DNA from: an uncultured Faecalibacterium sp.
GTDB lineage: Bacteria; Bacillota; Clostridia; Oscillospirales; Ruminococcaceae
DNA: 64,000 nucleotides
Reading direction: 5' to 3'
Assembly: GCA_900551435.1 (NCBI GenBank)
Contig: URVW01000003.1
Span: 11,181-75,180, forward strand
Shown: positions 1 through 6,767 of the stretch, piece by piece
Numbering within the stretch: position 1 is the stretch's first letter
Layout: every line of letters starts with the position of its first letter
Notes under the pieces: model-generated
What the model was told of the DNA's origin: nothing
Database searches by the model: none
What the model saw: the letters and a program-made list of their open reading frames with translations, nothing else
Made by a program: the position numbers and the translations under genes

Positions 1-434
1 AAAATTCCTGCATGGTAAGCGATCATACGGTCCACATAGCGTTCTGAGAACAGTGCTGCAAGCTCTGGGGAGCGAAACTGCTCCAGCGTCATCATCCGGC
101 GAAACTGGCTGACGGTTTTATCGTGCAGGGAATAAAGGAAAATCTGCCGTACTTTCTCTACCAACAATTCTTCCGAGATGTGAGAGAACACCGGAATATC
201 CTTTTGGGAATCCTGTACATGGACTGAAATCTCAGCGGTGTCTTTTTGGTAGTGCGCTGAAGTTGTTTCCAAAATCGCATCAAAAATCGCCTGTTTACTG
301 GGGAAGTGGTTGTACAGCGAGGGTGCCTTGATGCCGACCGCTTTTGCAATCTCGCCCACACTGACGGCATCGTATCCTTTGGTCGAAAACAGTTCCAGAG
401 ACTTTTCCAGAATGCGCTGCTTGGTATCTTCCAT
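1..434 (-). CDS. TetR/AcrR-family transcriptional repressor, 3' end cut by the window
   Basis: Starting at the ATG at 432-434, the frame stays open to the window edge, giving at least 144 residues. Residues 1-50 form a typical TetR DNA-binding domain (TKQRILEKSLELFSTKGYD, then VGEIAKAVGIKAPSLYNHF). The remainder is the helical ligand-binding part, missing its C-terminus. TetR proteins are dimeric repressors that leave DNA when they bind a small molecule. A perfectly spaced promoter with an overlapping palindrome lies immediately upstream (455-501), so autorepression is likely. A near-identical promoter/operator stands before the flavodoxin-fusion gene at 3405. The family call is certain; the ligand is unknown. 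Confidence 0.93.
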   Translation of the reverse strand, partial: MEDTKQRILEKSLELFSTKGYDAVSVGEIAKAVGIKAPSLYNHFPSKQAIFDAILETTSAHYQKDTAEISVHVQDSQKDIPVFSHISEELLVEKVRQIFLYSLHDKTVSQFRRMMTLEQFRSPELAALFSERYVDRMIAYHAGI

Positions 435-454
435 TTTTCTTTGCCTTTCGCTAA

Positions 455-501
455 CTAATGTTTGTTAGCTTTACTATAATCAAAAAAGTTCCCATTGTCA
501 A
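455..501 (-). promoter_or_regulatory. TetR promoter with overlapping operator
   Basis: Read on the minus strand, TTGACA (496-501) and TATAGT (473-478) are separated by 17 bp. The palindrome CTAACAAACATTAG (455-468) follows the -10 box, where a bound repressor would block initiation. The stretch from the -10 box through the palindrome is nearly identical to that at 3209-3234. Confidence 0.8.
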
Positions 502-603
502 GAGTTTTTTAAGACAATGGAAACAAAATCGTTACCGCAGACCAGCAGCGTCCATGATTGCTTCAATGCTTTCCACAGGCTGATTTCCCCAGTTATGTTC
601 AGT

Positions 604-957
604 TTAACCGTGATAGTCTCCCGTAGCAGAATCTACGCAAACATAGGGCACGGTTTTTCCATCCATTTTGACGTAAACCTGATAGATACCATCCCCCAGA
701 TCTTCATAGTATTCCGGGGTGACATTGTAATTTTCCCAAAGGCTTTTTTCAAAATCGGCTTTCCAGCTTTCATCAGAAGGAGCTGAACTTCCTGCCAGAT
801 CATCCGATTCGGCAGAGGATGCCTGCTCCTGCGCCATGCTGCTTGCCGGAGCAGTTGTTTCGGAAGAACTCGTTGTCCGGCTGCAAGAGGAAAAAACGAG
901 TGGTGCAGCAAGGGCGATGCAGATCACCGGGATTGCTTTTTTCAAGATAAGATCCAT
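604..957 (-). CDS. Small putative lipoprotein, probably shortened by a nonsense codon
   Basis: This encodes 117 residues from the ATG at 955-957, preceded by AGGAGG with good spacing. Residues 1-24 form a lipoprotein signal peptide ending in a lipobox (LVFSSC). A Ser/Thr/Ala-rich linker follows, then a compact domain (about residues 60-117) with the pattern GDGIYQVYVKMDGKTVPYV, so the mature protein should be anchored outside the cell. After the TAA at 604-606 the same frame stays open for 23 sense codons to a second TAA at 532-534. That extension reads like protein (TEHNWGNQPVESIEAIMDAA). A substitution at the first stop may have truncated the protein. Function unknown. Confidence 0.7.
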   Translation of the reverse strand: MDLILKKAIPVICIALAAPLVFSSCSRTTSSSETTAPASSMAQEQASSAESDDLAGSSAPSDESWKADFEKSLWENYNVTPEYYEDLGDGIYQVYVKMDGKTVPYVCVDSATGDYHG

Positions 958-1062
958 AATTGATAACCTCCTTGGATAAAAGACGTAAGAGATATGATTT
1001 GAACCGCAACAGGCAGATTCCAACAACGATCATAGAAGCACCGAGCTGTGTTCGCCGCATAA

Positions 1063-1403
1063 TCAGTAGCCTCCATCAAAAGACTTTTTGTAAACAGGCA
1101 GAACTTTTTTCCAGAATACGATGCCATTTGCAAGCAAAATGGCTCCAAAGCCCGCCCTTGCCATCCATTCCGGGCAAAGAAGCCGGATACCGTTCATGTC
1201 GCCGCCGCCAAAGAAGCAGTACAGAACGCTAAGATACAGTGGGTCCAGCACTAAAAATGCGATGGTAATGTAATAAAATATGGCACGGAAAACTTTACTG
1301 GAACTGGTGCAAATTTTTGCAGTAAGTGCGCACCTTCATGTACAAGGTAGTAGGCGGCAATCGCAGCCAGAATGCCAAGGTATTGTCGTGTTCGCTTTGT
1401 CAT
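1063..1403 (-). pseudogene. Remnant of a membrane protein with an HExxH-like motif (internal deletion and frame change)
   Basis: The 5' part starts at ATG 1401-1403 with a transmembrane helix and YYLVHEGAHLL, resembling the zinc site of membrane metalloproteases. It then runs out of frame and stops near 1254. In the next frame the sequence resumes as KICTSSSKVFRA, then YYITIAFLVLDPLYLSVL, and ends with FWKKVLPVYKKSF at 1063. The two halves join near 1310-1330 without an intervening middle part, so the gene appears to have lost an internal segment whose length is not a multiple of three. It follows the XRE gene by 19 bp and probably shares its transcript. A functional product is unlikely. Confidence 0.7.
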
Positions 1404-1422
1404 AGAAATACTCCTTACTTTA

Positions 1423-2040
1423 CTATTTGACAAGATTTGTGTGTGGACCGCAGAAAAGCAAGATACCTTTCAGTATCAGCAACAAAAATGCAACGGCTGT
1501 TGCATAGCTTATTCTGGCGGCGGTCAGAAACAGAATGGATAAAATGCTGAGTATAATGGAAGGAACGGTTAAAAAGCCCTGCTCCTTTTTCCGTCCAAGG
1601 CAAGTCAGCAGTGTCTTGACGACACCTGTCAGGATCAGAGCCAAAAACAGCAGCATACAAATGGAACGATGGATCCGATTGGTATAGGAAAGCAGATTTA
1701 CAGCATAAACGGTTTGTCCGACAGCATTCGGATAAAGCGGCAGGAAAATCAATCCTGCCGAGCATACATCTATGATTCCATTCCATAAATGGACTTGATT
1801 TTGCTGGCGGATTTTATGTTCCTGCTCTGCAATGGACAGAGCTTTTTCAGCGGACAATAAATCATCAATGGAAACCGAGAAAAACGCAGCGATTTGCTTC
1901 AGGGATTCGATGCTGGGAGTTCCTCTGCCAGATTCCCACTTTGAGATTGCAGTCCGTGAAACATAAAGTACTTCTGCAAGTTCTTCCTGCGTCATGCCTT
2001 TGCTTTTTCGCAGTTCCTGCAATTTTTCATTCAGCTCCAT
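1423..2040 (-). CDS. XRE-family regulator with a membrane-embedded C-terminal half
   Basis: This is a 205-residue protein. Residues 5-60 are a helix-turn-helix of the Cro/CI type (MTQEELAEVLYVSRTAISKWE). The C-terminal half (about 85-200) contains several hydrophobic segments, suggesting a membrane-tethered regulator. The start has a ribosome site (GGAG) 9 bases upstream, and the PAP2 gene ends 6 bp before it, so the two are co-transcribed. Such proteins commonly regulate their neighbours in response to envelope state. That role is inferred; the DNA target is unknown. Confidence 0.85.
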   Translation of the reverse strand: MELNEKLQELRKSKGMTQEELAEVLYVSRTAISKWESGRGTPSIESLKQIAAFFSVSIDDLLSAEKALSIAEQEHKIRQQNQVHLWNGIIDVCSAGLIFLPLYPNAVGQTVYAVNLLSYTNRIHRSICMLLFLALILTGVVKTLLTCLGRKKEQGFLTVPSIILSILSILFLTAARISYATAVAFLLLILKGILLFCGPHTNLVK

Positions 2041-2046
2041 TCGAGG

Positions 2047-2697
2047 TTACTCCTTACACAACAAGTTGACATAGGCTTTGTAAATTTGAAACATCCCACT
2101 GCTTAACAGAACGGCTCCCATAATATCGGTCAGCCAATGGACACCAGAAACCAGCCGCCCAATGACCATAAAAGCAGAAAACAGGACGGAAAAAATGAGA
2201 ATGGTCTGCCGGAGCGCATTTGAGGTAAGCCGCCGCTGTGCCTGAAAATACAATGTCGGCATCACGCTCAGAACCAACAGCGTGGTCGAGGACGGATAGG
2301 ACGCTTCCAGAAAGCCCTCGATTAGAACAGGACGGTAGTTGATTGGCACCATTTCAAACAGCAGATAGCCAAAAATCACCAGCACATAATAAGCACCCAG
2401 CATGATAATATCCAAATCGACTTTGAACAGGCTCTTGCGCTGCACTAACTGGACAAAGCCTGCACCTGCAAAAATCAGGCAAACACAGATGGACACCAGC
2501 CCGAGCCAGTCGGTCAAGGTATAGAGCATCCAATGTATACCGGTCAGTTGGTGGAACCAACCGTTTAATGTAGCAAAGCCGACAGAACTTCCATTCGGGC
2601 CAATCGGTTGCACATCAACCTCTTGAATGAGAAATGTCCATACGGCAAACCCCACAAGAAGTAAAATTCCGGCAAGTACGTTTTGATTCTTTTTCAT
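2047..2697 (-). CDS. PAP2-superfamily membrane phosphatase
   Basis: This is a 216-residue polytopic membrane protein with about six hydrophobic segments. The PAP2 signature parts are NYRPV, YPSSTT and GRLVSGVHWLTDIMG. The last carries the Arg, His and Asp of the third motif, while the usual His of the PSGH motif is replaced (PSST). The family removes phosphate from lipid phosphates or undecaprenyl pyrophosphate at the outer face of the membrane. The ATG at 2695-2697 is preferred over the TTG two codons upstream because AAAGGAA then has normal spacing. First gene of the operon with the XRE regulator. The substrate is not determinable. Confidence 0.85.
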   Translation of the reverse strand: MKKNQNVLAGILLLVGFAVWTFLIQEVDVQPIGPNGSSVGFATLNGWFHQLTGIHWMLYTLTDWLGLVSICVCLIFAGAGFVQLVQRKSLFKVDLDIIMLGAYYVLVIFGYLLFEMVPINYRPVLIEGFLEASYPSSTTLLVLSVMPTLYFQAQRRLTSNALRQTILIFSVLFSAFMVIGRLVSGVHWLTDIMGAVLLSSGMFQIYKAYVNLLCKE

Positions 2698-2727
2698 GTT
2701 CAAGTTCCTTTCGTTGGTTGATATTAA

Positions 2728-2740
2728 GGCGTTTCGCCTG
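2728..2740. other. Small hairpin upstream of the PAP2 gene
   Basis: AGGCGTTTCGCCT forms a 5-bp stem with a 3-base loop in the 5' leader of the PAP2 operon. It could be an operator half-site pair or a leader hairpin. No clear promoter was found around it. Confidence 0.3.
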
Positions 2741-2808
2741 CATCCACCATAGCAAAAGAAACTGTGTCACGAAAGAATCAGTTCATCACAATAGCGATAC
2801 GTTTCGTG

Positions 2809-3027
2809 TCAATCACGCAAATCCGATGTTTTTTGAAAGTTTACTGTCTGCTTTTTCATGGATATTTTGCCCACCCGATACCCATAAGCCAACAGTTCTT
2901 TTTTATAGGTCAAAAACGAGTGGTCGATGGGAAAGCCAAGAATCTGCTGAATTTCCGCAAAGGTCAGCGTAAGGTTCTTTGCAGGTTGCTTTCCGACCCA
3001 TTCCCATAATGGTTCATACTTGCTCAT
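2809..3027 (-). CDS. Small conserved-looking hypothetical protein
   Basis: This is a 72-residue basic protein (LTFAEIQQILGFPIDHSFL, then AYGYRVGKISMKKQ). The start ATG at 3025-3027 has a TAGGAGAAAGATC ribosome site. A strong minus-strand promoter (3106-3134) and a leader hairpin (3050-3091) lie upstream, which supports it as a real gene. The pattern looks like a compact DNA- or nucleic-acid-binding fold, but I do not recognise a characterised family. Confidence 0.75.
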   Translation of the reverse strand: MSKYEPLWEWVGKQPAKNLTLTFAEIQQILGFPIDHSFLTYKKELLAYGYRVGKISMKKQTVNFQKTSDLRD

Positions 3028-3049
3028 GATCTTTCTCCTATAAAACAAA

Positions 3050-3091
3050 AGACGCAACACAAAACCGATTCTTTCGGCTTGCACTGCGTCT
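3050..3091 (-). promoter_or_regulatory. Leader hairpin before the 72-residue protein gene
   Basis: On the minus strand AGACGCAGTGC pairs with GTGTTGCGTCT (some G-U pairs), enclosing an inner CCGA/TCGG hairpin and followed by TTTTGTTTT. The 5' arm is the same 11 bases as in the attenuator of the divergent gene at 3337. It may act as an attenuator or as a 5' stabilising hairpin. Confidence 0.5.
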
Positions 3092-3105
3092 AAGCGTCTG
3101 GCATT

Positions 3106-3134
3106 ATGATAAGATAAAGATTTCAGGCTGTCAA
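3106..3134 (-). promoter_or_regulatory. Sigma-70-type promoter for the 72-residue protein gene
   Basis: Read on the minus strand, TTGACA (3129-3134) is followed after 17 bp by TATCAT (3106-3111). Confidence 0.75.
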
Positions 3135-3185
3135 TAGAAAGCATCGTATGATGCAGAATTCCGGCGGTAAGATGCAAAGGAACTC

Positions 3186-3232
3186 TTGACAACCAGCATT
3201 GCAACGACTATAGTATAGCTAACGAGCGTTAG
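3186..3232 (+). promoter_or_regulatory. TetR-controlled promoter of the flavodoxin-fusion gene
   Basis: TTGACA (3186-3191), a 17-bp spacer and TATAGT (3209-3214) are followed by the perfect palindrome CTAACGAGCGTTAG (3219-3232). The arrangement duplicates the TetR gene's own promoter (455-501): same -35 and -10 boxes, same spacer length, same operator position. Confidence 0.82.
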
Positions 3233-3265
3233 TTTGTCAAATGCTATTTTCCAAAGGAGATCTCT

Positions 3266-3295
3266 ATGAACGTGATGCAGCGTGAGCATGGGTAG
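3266..3295 (+). CDS. Possible 9-residue leader peptide (MNVMQREHG)
   Basis: AAAGGAGA precedes the ATG with ideal spacing, and the frame closes after nine codons. It lies in the roughly 180-base leader between the TetR-type promoter and an intrinsic terminator (3337-3382). That is the layout of translation-dependent attenuation. Expression is not provable from sequence. Confidence 0.45.
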   Translation: MNVMQREHG

Positions 3296-3336
3296 AAAAC
3301 ACGTCCTATCAAAAAAGAACATTTCAGACAGACGCA

Positions 3337-3382
3337 AGACGCAGTGCTGACCGAAAAATGGTTTTGCACTGCGTCTTTTTTT
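3337..3382 (+). terminator. Intrinsic terminator/attenuator in the leader of the flavodoxin-fusion gene
   Basis: AGACGCAGTGC (3337-3347) pairs perfectly with GCACTGCGTCT (3366-3376), and the run of T continues to 3382. It sits upstream of the start codon of the gene it precedes, so it should cut transcription before the gene unless relieved. Confidence 0.75.
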
Positions 3383-3404
3383 ATTTACTATGGAGGAAAA
3401 CAAA

Positions 3405-4316
3405 ATGAAACAACACTCTCGATACCAGACAGCCCGCCACCTATTGATTTTCTGGACGCTCTTTGTAGCCATCGGCGCAGTAGGCGGTGCCCTTGGGATG
3501 CTGCTGGACCCCAGCGGAAAGCTGATGGGAATGGACACCATGCTCCCTTATTTTCAGGTGTTGCCCTTTGCAGAGATCGTCTTTCAGGATTTTACCTTTT
3601 CCGGCTGCGCACTGCTGATTGTAAACGGTCTCACGAACCTGACCGCCGCCGGGCTGCTGCTTGCGAAGAAGAAGTCTGGCGTTATTTTGGGCGGCATCTT
3701 CGGGGTGACGCTCATGTTGTGGATCTGCATCCAGTTTTATATGTTCCCGCTGAATTTCATGTCTACGGCGTTTTTTGTGATCGGTTTCTGTCAGGCTGCA
3801 ACTGGGTATGCCGCATGGGTATTTGATCGGCAGGAGCAATTTGCAGTTTGGGAAGGTGATTATCCCAATATCGGAACGAACCCCAAACGGCTGGTGGTCT
3901 ATTTTTCACGGATGGGCTATGTAAAAAAGCAGGCGATGGAAGAAGCAAATCAGACCGGTGCCGCTCTCTATGAAGTTCGCTCCACGGAGCGCACAGAGGG
4001 AACTCTGGGCTTCTGGTGGTGCGGACGCTATGGGATGCACCGCTGGGCAATGCCCATTGAACCTGTGAGCGTTGACCTGACGCAGTATGACCACGTGACG
4101 ATCTGTTCTCCCATTTGGGTCTTTGCACTGGCTGCTCCTGTACGCAGCTTCTGCCAACAGGCATCCGGGAAGATCAGGGAAGTGGACTACATTTTGGTAC
4201 ATCACCAGAACAGCCGCTATGAGAATGCTGCACAGGAGATGGATGCACTGCTAGGGATAAACCATACGCAGCTTCGCAGCATTCGGTGCAGGGAGGGTAT
4301 TTTCCGCTGGGTCTGA
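3405..4316 (+). CDS. Membrane protein fused to a flavodoxin-like domain
   Basis: This is a 303-residue protein. Residues 10-138 hold four hydrophobic segments. Residues 160-300 resemble a flavodoxin fold: a beta strand plus phosphate-binding loop (VVYFSRMGYVKKQA), a central HVTICSPIWVFALAAPVRSF like the FMN-contact region of flavodoxins, and a C-terminal strand. This suggests a membrane-tethered flavin electron carrier or quinone-type reductase; the substrate is unknown. The start at 3405 is chosen because GGAGG at 3392-3396 has proper spacing to it, whereas the in-frame ATG at 3390 overlaps that site. It has its own TetR-type promoter, leader peptide and attenuator, so expression is probably inducible. 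Its stop abuts the convergent gene's stop with no gap. Confidence 0.8.
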   Translation: MKQHSRYQTARHLLIFWTLFVAIGAVGGALGMLLDPSGKLMGMDTMLPYFQVLPFAEIVFQDFTFSGCALLIVNGLTNLTAAGLLLAKKKSGVILGGIFGVTLMLWICIQFYMFPLNFMSTAFFVIGFCQAATGYAAWVFDRQEQFAVWEGDYPNIGTNPKRLVVYFSRMGYVKKQAMEEANQTGAALYEVRSTERTEGTLGFWWCGRYGMHRWAMPIEPVSVDLTQYDHVTICSPIWVFALAAPVRSFCQQASGKIREVDYILVHHQNSRYENAAQEMDALLGINHTQLRSIRCREGIFRWV

Positions 4317-4760
4317 TCATTCGCCGGATCCCATGTGCCGCATACGTTCCATCAGACGCAGATGTTCCAGAAAACTTTTCTCTTTGAGGATGGCGATGCC
4401 TTGCTCCTCGTCCCCAAGGATCAGCAGATTATCTCCCGGTTGTATGTCAAATATCTTCCGTGCATTTGCAGGGATGACGATCTGCCCTTTATCTCCCACT
4501 TTCACCATGCCGAAAACGTGTTTTCCTTTGGGTGGCACTTCCAGCCCTAAGTTTTCCCGGTCGGTTTTCTCGTAGTTCACGAGGTCATCCATGGAAACGC
4601 CGAAAACATCTGCCAGCCGCTTGCACCGTTCGATGTCCGGCAGAGATTCTCCGGTCTCGTATTTTGATAAGGTCTGGCGGGTCACTCCGATTTTTTCCGC
4701 CAGTTCGTCCTGTGAGTAACCGTGGATCTTACGAAGCGAGATCAAATTGTCCTTAAACAC
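4317..4760 (-). CDS. XRE helix-turn-helix fused to an AbrB/SpoVT-type domain
   Basis: This is a 147-residue protein. Residues 5-60 are an XRE DNA-binding domain (YSQDELAEKIGVTRQTLSKYE). Residues 82-125 are a swapped-hairpin AbrB domain (VGDKGQIVIPANARKIFDI). A GTG start at 4758-4760 is chosen because AAAGGAG lies 7 bases upstream, while longer in-frame starts lack a ribosome site. Combining the two DNA-binding folds suggests a transition-state-type regulator. The start codon overlaps the last codons of the acyltransferase gene by 8 bases, so it is translationally coupled to it. Confidence 0.87.
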   Translation of the reverse strand: MFKDNLISLRKIHGYSQDELAEKIGVTRQTLSKYETGESLPDIERCKRLADVFGVSMDDLVNYEKTDRENLGLEVPPKGKHVFGMVKVGDKGQIVIPANARKIFDIQPGDNLLILGDEEQGIAILKEKSFLEHLRLMERMRHMGSGE

Positions 4761-5838
4761 GTTTTTTCTCCTTTCTGATACCAAGGACGCACCAACGCAG
4801 GATCGGGATTCGGCTGATGAGTTCATTCAGCAGAAACGCGCCCACAAAGGCACCGATGCCCACGAGCAGATAGACCAGCACTTCCGGCGTGTCCGGGGCT
4901 TGTTCGTGCAGTTCATACGAGATCACAGCAATGGGCAGATAATGAAAAATGTACAAGCCCCATGATTTCTTTGCCATCCAGTGTGTGAATGCGGTTGAGA
5001 TGTCGGCATAATTTCTCATCGTTGTAAGGATTCCAAGAATGGCAAACCAGCAATAGACGCAGGCGTGGATGTTGTTCAGAACCGGTGCAATAGCGTAATT
5101 TTCACCAAAATAGCGCACGGTGTACGAGATGCCAAGCACAGCCGAGGCCAAGTCAAACATCCACCACCACTTACACAGCCGTTCCATTACTTCCTCGTGG
5201 GAAAACAGAAAATAGCCTGCAAAGAAGCAGAATCCATAAATACCGAACCGATAAACGGTGACGACCGGGGTGTTCAGCACCTGTGCCGAACCATAAACAA
5301 TGATCGTCAGCATCAGAATGCTCCAGACCGGTGCTTTGGAACAGAAGTTCCAGACCCGGTCTTTTTCAATTTTCCGAACCACCAGCAAAAGCATGGAGAA
5401 CAGCCAGAGCATCTGGATGTACCACAGAGGTCCTACACCGGACAGCACGGTGATCAGATATACTATAGGCATCGGAAGGCCCGCAATGTTCAGTCCGCCG
5501 CCAATTTTCAGGTTATAGATACCAAGAAGCCACTGGAACACGAACAAGCTGATCGTGGACGGAACCAGCAGCTTGCGGGTTTTATCTTTCAGAAATTGTT
5601 TTGTGGTGTGGCTTTGCAGACAGTACCGTGCGCTCATTCCCGACACAACAAACAGCAATGCCATGAACCAAGGGTAGACCAGATATTGAAAGCAATCCTG
5701 TAACTGATGCTCCCGGAAGGGGCCGATCACTCCAAAAGGCTGCACGCCATTGAACATGTAGACCACATGGTAGATCACCACCAAAACCACCGTCATCCAG
5801 CGAATATTATCCAGATACAGCTTTCTTGCAGGGTTCAT
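4753..5838 (-). CDS. Acyltransferase family 3 membrane protein
   Basis: This is a 361-residue protein with about ten transmembrane segments and the N-terminal pattern LYLDNIRWMTVVLVVIYHVV, typical of acyltransferase-3 proteins. These O-acylate glycans or other envelope molecules. The conserved His of the first helix (IYH) is present. The ATG at 5836-5838 has AGGAATATC before it. An extended -10 box (TGCTATACT, around 5871-5879) upstream suggests a promoter. It is followed, with overlap, by the XRE-AbrB regulator. The acylated substrate cannot be inferred. Confidence 0.85.
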   Translation of the reverse strand: MNPARKLYLDNIRWMTVVLVVIYHVVYMFNGVQPFGVIGPFREHQLQDCFQYLVYPWFMALLFVVSGMSARYCLQSHTTKQFLKDKTRKLLVPSTISLFVFQWLLGIYNLKIGGGLNIAGLPMPIVYLITVLSGVGPLWYIQMLWLFSMLLLVVRKIEKDRVWNFCSKAPVWSILMLTIIVYGSAQVLNTPVVTVYRFGIYGFCFFAGYFLFSHEEVMERLCKWWWMFDLASAVLGISYTVRYFGENYAIAPVLNNIHACVYCWFAILGILTTMRNYADISTAFTHWMAKKSWGLYIFHYLPIAVISYELHEQAPDTPEVLVYLLVGIGAFVGAFLLNELISRIPILRWCVLGIRKEKKRV

Positions 5839-6001
5839 GATATTCCTACCTTTGCAATGATTTTTAACACAGTATAGCACAAAGTCTTTTTCTTTGCGAC
5901 CAACTTTCCTTGGCAAAACCATTCGGTTCCTGTTAAGATTCGTTGCGGTTCATCTGAATTTGCAAACAAAACGAAAGGCTTCGCCGTAAACGGAACACAG
6001 C

Positions 6002-6358
6002 TTACGCAAGCAGTTTCTTAGAGTGAATGTTTTTGAACACGCGCTCTAATTCCAGGTCAATCAGATCTGGCGGGTAGAACATCGTGTCGCCCTTGCTGAT
6101 TTGTTCCTTGCGGATGTGTCCTGCAAAGGGGTACACATCTTCAAAAAGGAAACGGTGAATCCGAAACAGGTGAGTTTTGGTAAAACGTCCCTTGATTGAC
6201 TCCTGCAACAGAGCCATCTGTTTTACTGCCGTAAATTCTTCTTCGGTCTGTTTGAGTTCGGCTTTATCACGGATGTCCAGCTTGTTGATCAGAACATCCG
6301 TATCGGGGTAGCAATACATGGACTGCACCGTGGTGTAGACATCATACTTCGAGAACAT
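6002..6358 (-). pseudogene. Truncated Fic-family toxin (AMP-transferase) lacking its catalytic motif
   Basis: The 118-residue product matches the N-terminal half of short Fic proteins: a Tyr/Pro-rich start, a central helix pair, then FEDVYPFAGHIRKEQISKGD. Complete Fic proteins continue for roughly 80 more residues to the catalytic motif HPFxxGNGR. Here the frame ends at TAA 6002-6004 and no such motif is found in any minus frame down to the acyltransferase gene. The product should be inactive as an AMP transferase. It begins 2 bp after the antitoxin gene, as in intact Fic operons. Confidence 0.75.
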
Positions 6359-6360
6359 AA

Positions 6361-6549
6361 TCAGCCCTTCTTCGCATACTTTGCACGCAATTCATTCACG
6401 ACCTGTTGATAGCTGGCCTGACCGCTGCCAATGCGGTCAAGGTTGCTGCGCGTATCTTTGCTGATGGTCATGCCTTCAATGGCAAAGGTGCCGTACACAT
6501 TGCGGAGGTTGTTCTTGTGCTGGGCAGGGGTAGTGTATTTGACACTCAT
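6361..6549 (-). CDS. VbhA-like antitoxin of a Fic toxin-antitoxin pair
   Basis: This is a 62-residue protein with a strong AGGAGG ribosome site. It carries TFAIEGMTIS, matching the class I Fic-inhibitor motif (S/T)xxxE(G/N), whose Glu blocks ATP positioning in the Fic active site. The rest (LDRIGSGQASYQQVVNELRAKY) resembles the C-terminal helix of VbhA-type antitoxins. It is encoded immediately upstream of the Fic remnant. A promoter with TTGAAA, 17 bp and TAAACT lies within about 80 bp upstream on the minus strand. Confidence 0.8.
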   Translation of the reverse strand: MSVKYTTPAQHKNNLRNVYGTFAIEGMTISKDTRSNLDRIGSGQASYQQVVNELRAKYAKKG

Positions 6550-6730
6550 GGTTGGGCCTCCTTTTAATCTACATGATACTATATAAAGTTTATCGTGTAT
6601 GCGTTCTCTTTTCAATCTATAACTTGTTGTCAAACATAAAAAGCGAATCTTCCAGTCGTTGAGAGTAGAAACTGCGCTTTTACGGTACATCGTGTTTTAT
6701 TGTGAATCGGGATGCGATATATCTGCCCCC

Positions 6731-6767
6731 CAAGTGAGCTACATCTCAAGGGCCTGTAGCTCACTTG
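6731..6767. repeat. 12-bp perfect inverted repeat overlapping the 5' tRNA half
   Basis: CAAGTGAGCTAC (6731-6742) and GTAGCTCACTTG (6756-6767) are exact reverse complements separated by 13 bases. The right arm contains tRNA nucleotides 7-14. It could be an integrase-type site or the trace of an inverted duplication. Confidence 0.6.

Noticed and set aside
604..606. Recoding of the TAA in the lipoprotein gene
   Set aside because: TAA is not used for selenocysteine or pyrrolysine; a nonsense mutation is simpler.
800..1060. An 86-codon frame on the minus strand starting MRRTQLGASMIVVGICLL with GGAGG upstream
   Set aside because: It begins like a small membrane protein but runs across the lipoprotein ribosome site and 150 bases of that gene in another frame. 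At best only the first 30 codons are a relic.
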